From positions 62,001 through 126,000 of the forward strand of contig NZ_JARVWW010000004.1 in the NCBI RefSeq assembly GCF_029846715.1: a stretch of 64,000 nucleotides of DNA, read 5' to 3'. Within the stretch, counting starts at the first letter, position 1, and every line of letters begins with the position of its first letter. The notes beneath the pieces are model-generated. The model was not told the DNA's origin. It did not search any database and saw only the letters and a list, made by a program, of their open reading frames with translations. This document shows positions 15,937-23,792 of this stretch, piece after piece. Source of the DNA: Bradyrhizobium nivariense (lineage in GTDB: Bacteria; Pseudomonadota; Alphaproteobacteria; Rhizobiales; Xanthobacteraceae). A program made the position numbers and the translations under genes.

Positions 15937-17160
15937 TTACGCATCCAGCCGGCTGAACACCAGCGTGGCGTTGGTGCCGCCGAAGCCGAAGGAGTTCGAC
16001 AGCACGGTGCCGATCTTGACGTTGTCGATGCGCTTGCGCACGATCGGCATGTCGGCGAATGCGGGATCGAGCTCCTGAATGTGCGCGCTCTCGCAAATGA
16101 AGCCGTTGTTCATCATCAGCAGCGAATAGATCGCCTCCTGCACGCCGGTCGCACCGAGTGAGTGGCCGGTCAGCGCCTTGGTCGCCGAGATCGGCGGGCA
16201 CTTCTCGCCATTTCCGAACACCCTGCGGAGCGCATCGATCTCCGGGGGATCGCCGGCCGGCGTCGATGTCGCGTGCGGATTGATGTAGTCGACCTTGGTC
16301 TTCACGGTCGACATCGCCATGCGCATGCAGCGCTCGGCGCCTTCACCCGATGGCGCGACCATGTCGTAGCCGTCGGACGTCGCGCCGTAGCCGACGATCT
16401 CGCCGTAGATGCGCGCGCTGCGCGCCTTGGCATGCTCGAGCTCTTCCAGCACCAGCACGCCGGCGCCGCCGGCAATCACGAAGCCGTCGCGGTTGAGGTC
16501 GTAGGGACGCGAGGCCGTGGCGGGCGTGTCGTTGTACTTCGAGGACATCGCGCCCATGGCGTCGAACAGCACCGACAGCGACCAGTCCAGCTCCTCGCAG
16601 CCGCCGGCGAAGACGACGTCCTGCTTGCCGATCTGGATCGTCTCATAGGCGTTGCCGACACAATGGTTCGACGTGGCGCAGGCCGACGAGATCGAATAGT
16701 TCACGCCCTTGATCTTGAACCAGGTCGCAAGCGTCGCGGAGGCCGTGGAGGACATCGCCTTCGGCACGGCAAACGGTCCGACGCGCTTCGGCCCCTTGGT
16801 GCGGGTGATGTCGGCGGCCTCGACGATGGTGCGAGCGGACGGGCCGCCGGAGCCCATGATGATGCCGGTGCGGATGTTGGACACTTCGTCAGGCGACAGA
16901 CCGGAATCCTGGATCGCCTGCTCCATCGCGACGTGATTCCACGCCGCGCCCTGACCGAGGAAACGCATGGCGCGGCGGTCGACCACCGTCGAAGGATCGA
17001 GCGTCGGCGCACCTTGCACCTGCGAACGGAAGCCGAGCTCGGCATATTTCTCAGCCCGCGAAATGCCCGACTTCGCCTCGTGAAGGCTCGCAAGCACTTC
17101 CTGGGTGTTGTTTCCGATGGACGAGACGATGCCCATCCCGGTGACCACAACCCGCCTCAT
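15937..17160 (-). CDS. fabB: 3-oxoacyl-[acyl-carrier-protein] synthase I
   Basis: KAS I (407 aa) condenses malonyl-ACP with acyl-ACP and is required to elongate the cis-unsaturated intermediate made by FabA. The catalytic Cys is in [10 protein letters not shown] and the two active-site His are in NPHATST and [10 protein letters not shown]; the Gly-rich C-terminal loop [11 protein letters not shown] is present. FabB rather than FabF assignment rests on adjacency to fabA and the overall sequence. The ATG lies 39 bp after the fabA stop, so the two are an operon. Confidence 0.95.
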   Translation of the reverse strand: MRRVVVTGMGIVSSIGNNTQEVLASLHEAKSGISRAEKYAELGFRSQVQGAPTLDPSTVVDRRAMRFLGQGAAWNHVAMEQAIQDSGLSPDEVSNIRTGIIMGSGGPSARTIVEAADITRTKGPKRVGPFAVPKAMSSTASATLATWFKIKGVNYSISSACATSNHCVGNAYETIQIGKQDVVFAGGCEELDWSLSVLFDAMGAMSSKYNDTPATASRPYDLNRDGFVIAGGAGVLVLEELEHAKARSARIYGEIVGYGATSDGYDMVAPSGEGAERCMRMAMSTVKTKVDYINPHATSTPAGDPPEIDALRRVFGNGEKCPPISATKALTGHSLGATGVQEAIYSLLMMNNGFICESAHIQELDPAFADMPIVRKRIDNVKIGTVLSNSFGFGGTNATLVFSRLDA

Positions 17161-17199
17161 GACAGCCTCGCCTCAATCGTTGTCTTCGTGGTGATGCGC

Positions 17200-17721
17200 T
17201 CAGCCCAGGCTCGTGCCCTGCTTGAACAGGCCGACCTTCAGATCCTTCGCGCGATAGATAATCTGGTCATCGACCGAAAGCCATCCGTCGGCGATACCCA
17301 GCACCAGCTTTGAACGCATCACGCGCTTGATATCGATGTTGTACACAACCTTGCGGGCCTCCGGCAGCACCTGGCCGCTGAACTTCAGCTCGTTCAGGCC
17401 GAGCGCGCGGCCGCGACCTTCACCGCCACTCCAGCCCAGATAAAAGCCGACCATTTGCCACAGCGCGTCGAGGCCGAGGCAGCCGGGCATCACCGGATCG
17501 TTCTTGAAGTGGCAGCCGAAAAACCAGAGATCGGGCTTCACGTCGAGCTCGGCACGCACCACCCCCTTGCCGAATTCGCCGCCGGTCTCGCTGATGTCCG
17601 TAATACGGTCGAACATGAGCATCGGCGGCAGCGGCAATTGGGCATTGCCGGGGCCGAACATCTCGCCGCGGGCACATGCCAGCAGATCTTCATATTCGTA
17701 ACCGTTGCGCCTGTTCAGCAT
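17200..17721 (-). CDS. fabA: 3-hydroxydecanoyl-ACP dehydratase/isomerase
   Basis: FabA (173 aa, standard length) dehydrates 3-hydroxydecanoyl-ACP and isomerises trans-2 to cis-3-decenoyl-ACP, the branch point to unsaturated fatty acids. The hot-dog fold carries the catalytic His in [15 protein letters not shown] and the Asp in LGLDALWQM. First gene of fabA-fabB(-fabI), divergent from irr across 351 bp. Confidence 0.96.
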   Translation of the reverse strand: MLNRRNGYEYEDLLACARGEMFGPGNAQLPLPPMLMFDRITDISETGGEFGKGVVRAELDVKPDLWFFGCHFKNDPVMPGCLGLDALWQMVGFYLGWSGGEGRGRALGLNELKFSGQVLPEARKVVYNIDIKRVMRSKLVLGIADGWLSVDDQIIYRAKDLKVGLFKQGTSLG

Positions 17722-17997
17722 GCGGAAGCCTCTGTGTTCTAACCCCGATTGAGCGGCGTTTCTGGCAAAAATGGGCCCCGTCTTGTTCGGAAAGCAACGC
17801 CTGTTCTCATCGTGAGACGAGAATACCGAAAGACCCCGATGGATCGCGGGCGGCCATCAATGCCTGGCTGCGCCAAAATCGGCTAAGCGGAACCGCGCGC
17901 TCTCTAACACAGGCGATTTCGGGTGGCAAAGTGCTCTCATGAAGGTAAAATGACGGGGACCCGACCCGGTTCCTTGTCTGATTAGAACCACTCTAGT

Positions 17998-18036
17998 TGC
18001 GAGAAACTTGCATCTGCATCTATCTCTCCATATATG
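17998..18036 (+). promoter_or_regulatory. irr promoter with TGC-hexamer repeats overlapping the -35 (candidate Fur operator)
   Basis: Three related hexamers, TGCGAG (17998-18003), TGCATC (18009-18014) and TGCATC (18015-18020), overlap a promoter-like pair TTGCAT (18008-18013), 17 bases, TATATG (18031-18036). Transcription would start near 18043, about 30 bases before the irr ATG. B. japonicum Fur is known to bind the irr promoter at direct-repeat hexamers unlike a classical Fur box, and this layout fits repression by that mechanism. The rest of the 351-bp fabA-irr gap holds no gene. Confidence 0.55.
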
Positions 18037-18072
18037 TACGGGGATAGTGTTCACGCGTGCCCGAAGCTGGAA

Positions 18073-18564
18073 ATGAGCGAAAATAACGCGCCCCATCACG
18101 ACGAAGAGGCCCATGCGGCGGCCCTCATGTCCGGCCGCCAGCCGGCTTTGACCGGCTGCCCATGGCACGACGTCAACGAAATGCTCCAGTCCGCGGGGCT
18201 TCGTCCGACGCGCCAGCGCATGGCGCTTGGCTGGCTCCTGTTCGGCAAGGGTGCACGCCACCTCACGGCCGAAATGCTCTACGAGGAAGCGACGCTCGCC
18301 AAGGTGCCGGTCTCGCTGGCGACCGTCTACAACACGCTGAACCAGCTCACCGATGCCGGCCTGCTCCGTCAGGTCAGCGTCGACGGCACCAAGACCTATT
18401 TCGACACCAACGTCACGACCCACCATCACTACTACCTCGAGAACAGCCATGAGCTGGTCGATATCGAGGATCCGCATCTGGCGCTGTCCAAGATGCCGGA
18501 GGTGCCCGAGGGTTACGAGATCGCCCGCATCGACATGGTCGTGCGGCTGCGCAAGAAGCGCTGA
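18073..18564 (+). CDS. irr: Iron response regulator Irr (Fur family, heme-degraded)
   Basis: Irr (163 aa) is the rhizobial Fur-family regulator that accumulates under iron limitation and is degraded on heme binding. The heme regulatory motif GCPWHD is at about 28-33 and the His cluster TTHHHYYLENSHEL near 115 is the second heme/metal site. The winged helix with LATVYNTLNQLTDAGL is intact. The ATG at 18073 gives MSENNAPHH and exactly the B. japonicum Irr length; an upstream in-frame ATG at 18034 lies inside the predicted -10 and is rejected. Expected targets are heme synthesis and iron uptake/storage genes elsewhere. Confidence 0.95.
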   Translation: MSENNAPHHDEEAHAAALMSGRQPALTGCPWHDVNEMLQSAGLRPTRQRMALGWLLFGKGARHLTAEMLYEEATLAKVPVSLATVYNTLNQLTDAGLLRQVSVDGTKTYFDTNVTTHHHYYLENSHELVDIEDPHLALSKMPEVPEGYEIARIDMVVRLRKKR

Positions 18565-18590
18565 GATCCATCCTAAACTGCTGATTTGGT

Positions 18591-18690
18591 CGTCATGGCC
18601 GGGCTTGTCCCGGCCATCCGCGTTTTTGGGCTGGGTGCAAGGTCCGTGGATGCCCGGGACGAGCCCGGGCCCGACGACGGGGCGCGGGAT
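18591..18690. repeat. Dispersed hairpin repeat after irr (possible terminator)
   Basis: ATGGCCGGG (18595-18603), loop CTTGT, CCCGGCCAT (18609-18617), then GCGTTTTT; a second hairpin follows around GCCCGGGACGAGCCCGGGC (about 18652-18670). The first hairpin plus T5 could terminate irr. The same two-hairpin order is seen at 5056-5137, and the ATGGCCGGG-loop-CCCGGCCAT unit is a very common intergenic repeat of Rhizobiales. Confidence 0.65.
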
Positions 18691-18702
18691 TGCCCCTAAG
18701 CG

Positions 18703-19236
18703 TCAGTTTACCTGCTCGTCCGAATAGACGCCCCAGAGGCGCTCCTGCTGGATCCAGCCGTCAAAGCCGTTGCCGAGGACGTGGCACCAGTTTGCGGTGC
18801 ACTTCTTCACCTGCGTGACGACGCCGGCCTGGAGCTTGGCTGCAACCGCGCTGTCGGGATCGGCGCGATCGTAGATCGGCGCGAGGTCGTCCTTGTGCTT
18901 CATGGTGACGACAGCGGTGCGGCGGCCCGACAGCAGCGAGTGATAGACCCAGCCCTCGGCGCCCTCGGAATCGCGCACCCGGCGCCAGTTCTCGAACTCC
19001 GCGGTGATTTCGACCGGCAGGCCGGAGCGGGTATAGACCCAGGCGACGTCGTTGTCCTTGGTCGGGCCGGCGCGGACGTTGACGTGATCCGATTTGAGGC
19101 TGACGTAGCGCGGCACCGGGAGGCCGGAGGCGGTCTGGGGTGTGCTGTCCTTTGCCGAATGCCCGGGGCTGACCGAAGCGCTCAACCAGGTGCAAACGAG
19201 CGCCATCACCGAACAAAAACGCCCCAACGCCATCAA
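18703..19236 (-). CDS. Secreted protein with two bacterial SH3-like domains
   Basis: A 177-aa protein with a signal peptide (about 1-28, hydrophobic core FCSVMALVCTWLSASVS). Two SH3b repeats follow: about 44-105, with VNVRAGPTKDNDVAWVY and ENWRRVRDSEGAEGWVYHSLL, and about 112-172, ending NWCHVLGNGFDGWIQQERLWGVY. SH3b modules usually bind peptidoglycan or occur in envelope proteins. No enzymatic domain is fused. It is monocistronic. Function unknown beyond probable periplasmic location. Confidence 0.82.
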   Translation of the reverse strand: MMALGRFCSVMALVCTWLSASVSPGHSAKDSTPQTASGLPVPRYVSLKSDHVNVRAGPTKDNDVAWVYTRSGLPVEITAEFENWRRVRDSEGAEGWVYHSLLSGRRTAVVTMKHKDDLAPIYDRADPDSAVAAKLQAGVVTQVKKCTANWCHVLGNGFDGWIQQERLWGVYSDEQVN

Positions 19237-19559
19237 CCCGTCTCCTGTCGAAGGTCCGACCGAGCCGGGCCCTCACCCCAAATTCCAAAACCGTGCCGCG
19301 GTCGCCCCTGACCCGCCCCACGCGGGTGTTCCCGAGCCCTTTGCCCGTGGTTCTTGTCTTGGCCCGGCCTTCTGCTAGAGAGGACGGACACTTGAACAAC
19401 CAGTTTGTCCCGATTTTCCGGCCGGAAATATCGGGGAGAGCTTGAAGGAAACGCCGGGGACGACGCGGCAAAGGCAGTGTCGAACAACCGGGTTAATGGG
19501 GCCTCAACGGCCGGCCTTTGGCGACAGAGGCAGCTTGCAACGCCTCATGAGGGCAGGAC
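19237..19559. other. Intergenic region between SH3 protein and 2-hydroxyacid dehydrogenase
   Basis: A 323-bp divergent intergenic region with no supported gene. It must contain the two promoters, but I cannot place them with confidence. The only structure seen is an imperfect palindrome at 19409-19436 (CCCGATTTTCCGG facing CCGGAAATATCGGG), about 125 bases before the dehydrogenase start, a possible operator. Confidence 0.5.
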
Positions 19560-20561
19560 ATGTCGGTGAAGAAAAAGCCCCTCGTCGTGGTGACGCGCAA
19601 GCTTCCGGACTCGATCGAGACCCGGATGCGCGAACTGTTCGACGCGCGGATCAATCTCGACGACACGCCGATGTCGGCCGAGCAGCTCGCGGAAGCCGCG
19701 CGCACCGCCGACGTGCTGGTTCCGACCGTCACCGATCACATCTCCGCCAACATCGTCAACCAGCCCGACTGCAAGCTCCGCCTGATCGCCAATTTCGGCA
19801 ACGGCGTCGACAATATCGATGTCGAGGCCGCGCATGCCCGCGGCATTACCGTCACCAACACGCCGAAGGTTCTGACCGAAGACACCGCCGACATGACCAT
19901 GGCACTGATCCTCGCCGTGCCGCGGCGGATGATCGAAGGCGCCTCGATCCTGACGGAAGGAAAACCCTGGCCGGGCTGGTCGCCGACCTGGATGCTCGGC
20001 CATCGCATCGGCGGAAAGCGCCTCGGCATCATCGGCATGGGCCGCATCGGCCAGGCGGTCGCACGCCGCGCCCGCGCCTTCGGCTTGCAGATCCACTATC
20101 ACAACCGCCGGCCCGTGGCGCCGAAGATCGCCGAAGAGCTGGGCGCGACCTATTGGGAAAGCCTCGACCAGATGCTGGCGCGGATGGACATCATCTCGGT
20201 GAACTGTCCGCACACGCCGGCGACCTACCATCTGCTCTCGGCGCGGCGGTTGAAGCTGATCCGCAAGGACGCCTATATCGTCAACACCGCGCGCGGAGGC
20301 GTCACCGACGAGGACACGCTGATCAAGCTGATCGAAGCCGGCGAGATCGGCGGCGCCGGCCTCGACGTCTACGAGCACGAGCCCGCGGTCAATCCAAAGC
20401 TGGTGCGGCTTGCCAAGGCCGGCAAGGTGACGCTGCTGCCGCATATGGGCTCGGCCACGATCGAGGGCCGCGTCGAGATGGGCGAAAAGGTGATCATCAA
20501 CATCCGCACCTTCCTCGACGCCCACAAGCCGCCGGATCGCGTGCTGCCGAGCATGCTCTGA
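19560..20561 (+). CDS. D-isomer 2-hydroxyacid dehydrogenase (glyoxylate/hydroxypyruvate reductase type)
   Basis: A 333-aa NAD(P)-dependent dehydrogenase of the D-2-hydroxyacid family, probably a glyoxylate or hydroxypyruvate reductase. The catalytic domain spans about 8-105 and 295-330 around a Rossmann domain with GIIGMGRIGQAVARRA. The catalytic residues are recognisable: Arg in VNTARGG, Glu in VYEHEP and His in LLPHMGSAT. The substrate-recognition segment NFGNGVDNIDV is present. A purine-rich GAGGGCAGG precedes the ATG. Confidence 0.88.
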   Translation: MSVKKKPLVVVTRKLPDSIETRMRELFDARINLDDTPMSAEQLAEAARTADVLVPTVTDHISANIVNQPDCKLRLIANFGNGVDNIDVEAAHARGITVTNTPKVLTEDTADMTMALILAVPRRMIEGASILTEGKPWPGWSPTWMLGHRIGGKRLGIIGMGRIGQAVARRARAFGLQIHYHNRRPVAPKIAEELGATYWESLDQMLARMDIISVNCPHTPATYHLLSARRLKLIRKDAYIVNTARGGVTDEDTLIKLIEAGEIGGAGLDVYEHEPAVNPKLVRLAKAGKVTLLPHMGSATIEGRVEMGEKVIINIRTFLDAHKPPDRVLPSML

Positions 20562-20591
20562 GACCAATCGGCTGCATGACAAGCTCTCCTG

Positions 20592-20695
20592 CCTCATCCT
20601 GAGGAGCGCGGAACGCGCGTCTCGAAGGTTGGCCGCAGGCGAGAGACGGGCCTGCATGGTTCGAGACGGCGCTTCGCGCCTCCTCACCATGAGGG
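20592..20695. repeat. Dispersed palindromic repeat, family CCTCATCCTGAGGAGC, copy 1
   Basis: Terminal inverted sequences CCTCATCCTGAGGAGC and CCTCACCATGAGGG bracket two internal TCTCGAA/TTCGAGA hairpin arms. The whole unit is an inverted, imperfect copy of 23581-23687. It fills the gap between the dehydrogenase and the convergent LysR gene, reaching to within 2 bp of the LysR stop. It may serve as a bidirectional terminator. Confidence 0.8.
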
Positions 20696-20696
20696 T

Positions 20697-21608
20697 CTAG
20701 GGCCGCGGCGTGTTTCGCTTGCGCCAGTCTGCTGTGAAATCGATGAAGGCCCGCAACGCCGGCGGCGTTTGGCGCCGGCTTGGATAGTACAGGAACGGTC
20801 CGGGAAACGGCTCGCACCAATCCTGGAGCAGGCTGACCAGCGCGCCGGACTTCACGGCATCATGGACATAGCCATCGAGCGTTGCCCAGATGCCGACGCC
20901 GTCGAGTACGGCACGCATCGCAAGGCCCATATTGGTCGAGATCAGCTTTGCCGGCGGATCCACCTTCACAAGCTGACCGGCCTTTTCGAACTCCAGATCA
21001 TGCATGACCCCGCTCGAGTAGCGGGCGCGGATGCAGTCATGGTCGAGCAGATCCTTGGGATGCCCTGGCTTGCCGCGGCGCGCGACGTAATCGGGCGATG
21101 CGACGACGACATAGTTCTGCGGACCGCTCAGCGGGATCGCCACCATGTCCTGCGCGAGATGCTCGCCGTAGCGCACGCCGGCATCGAAGCCGGCGCTGAC
21201 GATGTCGACGAATCCGCTTTCGGACACGATGTCGAGATCGACCTGCGGATAGGCCCCAAGGAACGGTCCGACCATCGGCGCCAGCACGAGGTCGACCGCC
21301 GGCGGCGGTGCGTTGATGCGCAGGCGGCCCGAGGCCACCTCGCGCAGGCCCCGGACCTGATCCAGGGCGTCGCCGACATCGCGCAAGGCGGGCGCCACGC
21401 GCGACAGCAGCAGCTCACCCGCCTCGGTCAGGGCGACGCTGCGGGTGGTGCGGTTCATCAGGCGGACGCCGAGGCGCTCCTCCAGGTCCCGTAATCGCTG
21501 GCTAAGGCTCGACACCGACACGCGAATGTCGACCGCCGCGCGTCGGAAATTGCGGGTGCGGGCGACCGCCACGAAGACGTCGAGATCACGCAGGTCGGGC
21601 TCAGCCAT
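20697..21608 (-). CDS. LysR-family transcriptional regulator
   Basis: A LysR-type regulator of 303 aa from the ATG at 21608 (MAEPDLRDLDVFVAVA); the frame is open to 21632. N-terminal winged HTH at about 5-62 (FRRAAVDIRVSVSSLSQRLRDLEERLGVRL), effector-binding domain at about 88-290 with RYGEHLAQDMVAI. It resembles the subgroup that controls adjacent oxidoreductase genes. It is divergent from the aldo/keto reductase across 114 bp, a classic LysR target layout. The ligand is unknown. Confidence 0.88.
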   Translation of the reverse strand: MAEPDLRDLDVFVAVARTRNFRRAAVDIRVSVSSLSQRLRDLEERLGVRLMNRTTRSVALTEAGELLLSRVAPALRDVGDALDQVRGLREVASGRLRINAPPPAVDLVLAPMVGPFLGAYPQVDLDIVSESGFVDIVSAGFDAGVRYGEHLAQDMVAIPLSGPQNYVVVASPDYVARRGKPGHPKDLLDHDCIRARYSSGVMHDLEFEKAGQLVKVDPPAKLISTNMGLAMRAVLDGVGIWATLDGYVHDAVKSGALVSLLQDWCEPFPGPFLYYPSRRQTPPALRAFIDFTADWRKRNTPRP

Positions 21609-21722
21609 TGTTCGATATGATGAACAAGCCATCCTCGGTTGTCCAGCTTATCGGCGTAATCGATCAGGCGCATATCTGGCCTCGTTACGCGGCCCAGAGC
21701 CGCCTTTTCGAGGAAAGCCATC

Positions 21723-22730
21723 ATGGAACAGCGCAAACTCGGTTCAACCGGCCCCACCGTCTCCGCCCTCGGTCTCGGCTGCATGGGCATGTCCGAGGTC
21801 TATGGCCCCGCCGATCGCGGCGAGAGCATCGCCACGATCCATGCGGCGCTCAATGCCGGAATCACGCTGCTGGATACCGGCGACTTTTACGCCATGGGCC
21901 ACAATGAAATGCTGGTGCACGAGGCGCTGAAGAATATCGCGCGCGACAAGGTGCAGATCAGCGTCAAGTTCGGCGCGCTGCGCGGCCCCGCCGGCGAATT
22001 CGCAGGGATCGACTCGCGGCCGGCCGCAACGAGGAACTTCCTTGCCTATTCGCTGCAGCGGCTCGGCACTGATTACATCGACGTGTATCGTCCCGCGCGG
22101 CTCGATCCCAACGTTCCCATCGAGGAAACCATCGGCGGCATCGCCGAATTGGTGAAGGCCGGCTACATCAAACATATAGGCCTGTCCGAGGTCGGCTCCG
22201 ACACCATCCGCCGCGCGCATGCCGTGCACCCGATCGCCGATCTCCAGATCGAATATTCGCTGATCGAGCGCGGCATCGAACGCGACATCCTGAAGACCTG
22301 CCGCGAGCTCGGCATCGGCATCACCGCTTACGGCGTGTTGGCGCGCGGCCTGATCAGCGGCCATTGGTCGAAGGACTCCAGCAAGACCGGCAGGGATTAC
22401 CGGCTGATGACGCCGCGCTTCCAGGGATCGAACCTCGATGCCAATCTCGCGCTGGTGGAGCAGCTGCGCGCCATCGCCGCCGAGATCGGCGCGACGCCGG
22501 CGCAGGTCGCGATCGCCTGGGTGGCGGCGCAGGGCGAGAAGATCGTGCCGCTGGTCGGCGCCCGAACCCGCAATCGTCTCAGCGAAGCGCTCGGCGCGGC
22601 CAAGGTCACGCTAACACCCGCTCATCTCGCGATGCTGGCAAAGGCGTTTCCGCCCGATGTCGCCGCCGGTACGCGTTACGCAGCCGAGCAGATGGCACAC
22701 CTCGACAGCGAGAAGCAGGCCACGACGTAA
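21723..22730 (+). CDS. Aldo/keto reductase with altered catalytic histidine position
   Basis: A 335-aa AKR-type TIM barrel: N-terminal LGLGCMGMSEVYGPADR, catalytic Asp and Tyr region LLDTGDFYAMGHNE, catalytic Lys in VKFGALRGP, and the C-terminal NADP-binding VGARTRNRLSEALGAAKV. Most relatives have Tyr-Tyr-Gln-His-Arg before the Asp-Pro-Asn-Val-Pro segment; here the run is VYRPARLDPNVPIEE, so the usual catalytic His is Ala125. The rest of the tetrad is intact. It may use a different substrate or mechanism. Probably regulated by the divergent LysR gene. Confidence 0.88.
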   Translation: MEQRKLGSTGPTVSALGLGCMGMSEVYGPADRGESIATIHAALNAGITLLDTGDFYAMGHNEMLVHEALKNIARDKVQISVKFGALRGPAGEFAGIDSRPAATRNFLAYSLQRLGTDYIDVYRPARLDPNVPIEETIGGIAELVKAGYIKHIGLSEVGSDTIRRAHAVHPIADLQIEYSLIERGIERDILKTCRELGIGITAYGVLARGLISGHWSKDSSKTGRDYRLMTPRFQGSNLDANLALVEQLRAIAAEIGATPAQVAIAWVAAQGEKIVPLVGARTRNRLSEALGAAKVTLTPAHLAMLAKAFPPDVAAGTRYAAEQMAHLDSEKQATT

Positions 22731-22739
22731 CGACGGCAA

Positions 22740-23543
22740 TCAGGTGCGATGGGCGCTCAGGTCAGTGATGACCGGCCCATCGCCATTGAGCGGATTGGCC
22801 GGATCGCGCCCGTAGCGCAGCGTCTCGAAGCGCATCGCGCGCGCATCGATCATCAGGAGACGGCCAACCAGGCCGTCGCCGAAACCGACGATCTCGCGGA
22901 TCGCCTCCAGCGCCATCATCGAGCCCATCACGCCCGCAAGCGCGCCCATGACGCCGGCTTCCGCGCATGCCGGCACGGTCCCGGGCGGCGGCGCCTCCGG
23001 GAACAGACAGCGATAGGTCGGATTGAATTCGCCCTGCTCGTTCTTCTCATGCGCGCGGATGGTGGTGAGCGAGCCGTCGAAGGTGCCGAGCGCGGCGGTG
23101 ATCAGAGGCCTCTTCGCGAAGAAGCAGGCATCCGAAGCCAGATAACGCGTCGAGAAATTGTCGGAGCCGTCGAGCACGAGGTCGTAGTCGCCGATCAGCG
23201 ATAGCGCGTTGTCGGCGTTGAGCCAGGTGGCGTGTCCGACGAAGCGGACGTGCGGATTGAGCGCGGTGATCCGCTCGGCCGCGCTCTCGACCTTGTGCCG
23301 GCCGATATCGGGCGTGGTGTGAATGACCTGGCGCTGGAGGTTGGAGAGCGACACCACATCGTCATCGACCACGCCGAGCGTGCCGATCCCTGCCGCAGCC
23401 AGATACATCAGAGCCGGCGCACCCAGCCCGCCGGCGCCGATCACCAGCACGGAGCCCCGCTTCAGCGCGGCCTGGCCGGGACCACCGACATCGCGCAGCA
23501 CGATATGGCGGGCATAACGTTCGAGTTCGTCCGGGCTCAGCAT
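22740..23543 (-). CDS. HesA/MoeB/ThiF family adenylyltransferase
   Basis: A 267-aa E1-like enzyme that adenylates the C-terminal Gly-Gly of a sulfur-carrier protein such as MoaD or ThiS. ATP-binding GAGGLGAPALM (about 36-46), DDDVVSLSNLQRQ with the Arg finger, and DGSDNFSTRY are clear. The catalytic Cys is in PACAEAGVMG. The structural Zn cysteines of E. coli MoeB are mostly missing: PTYRC replaces PCYRC, and the C-terminal Cys-x-x-Cys is absent. It is convergent with the aldo/keto reductase (9 bp apart). MoeB or ThiF cannot be separated here, so no symbol is given. Confidence 0.87.
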   Translation of the reverse strand: MLSPDELERYARHIVLRDVGGPGQAALKRGSVLVIGAGGLGAPALMYLAAAGIGTLGVVDDDVVSLSNLQRQVIHTTPDIGRHKVESAAERITALNPHVRFVGHATWLNADNALSLIGDYDLVLDGSDNFSTRYLASDACFFAKRPLITAALGTFDGSLTTIRAHEKNEQGEFNPTYRCLFPEAPPPGTVPACAEAGVMGALAGVMGSMMALEAIREIVGFGDGLVGRLLMIDARAMRFETLRYGRDPANPLNGDGPVITDLSAHRT

Positions 23544-23580
23544 CGTCCTGCGTCTCTCCTACCACGCCCTCGCTGTCGAT

Positions 23581-23687
23581 CCTCATGGTGAGGAGCGCGG
23601 AACGCGCGTCTCGAACCATGCAGGCCCGGACCTCGCCGGGGGCCATCCTTCGAGACGCGGCCAAGAGGCCGCTCCTCAGGATGAGGG
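23581..23687. repeat. Dispersed palindromic repeat, family CCTCATCCTGAGGAGC, copy 2
   Basis: Inverted copy of the element at 20592-20695: CCTCATGGTGAGGAGC at the left end, the shared GCGGAACGCGCGTCTCGAA block, TTCGAGACGCGG, and CTCCTCAGGATGAGGG at the right end. It lies in the divergent gap between the ThiF-family gene and the trypsin-like gene. Confidence 0.8.
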
Positions 23688-23792
23688 CCGGGGTGCGTGG
23701 CTCAGCTCTTGGCCTGAACCACCCCAACATTGTTCGCGACCAACGAGATGTGCTTCAATGGCAGTGCGTTCAATGGGCTGGCTGGATTTGTC

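Noticed and set aside
18034..18072. Upstream in-frame ATG giving a 176-aa Irr
   Set aside because: It falls inside the likely -10 element, and the 163-aa product from 18073 matches the known B. japonicum Irr start.
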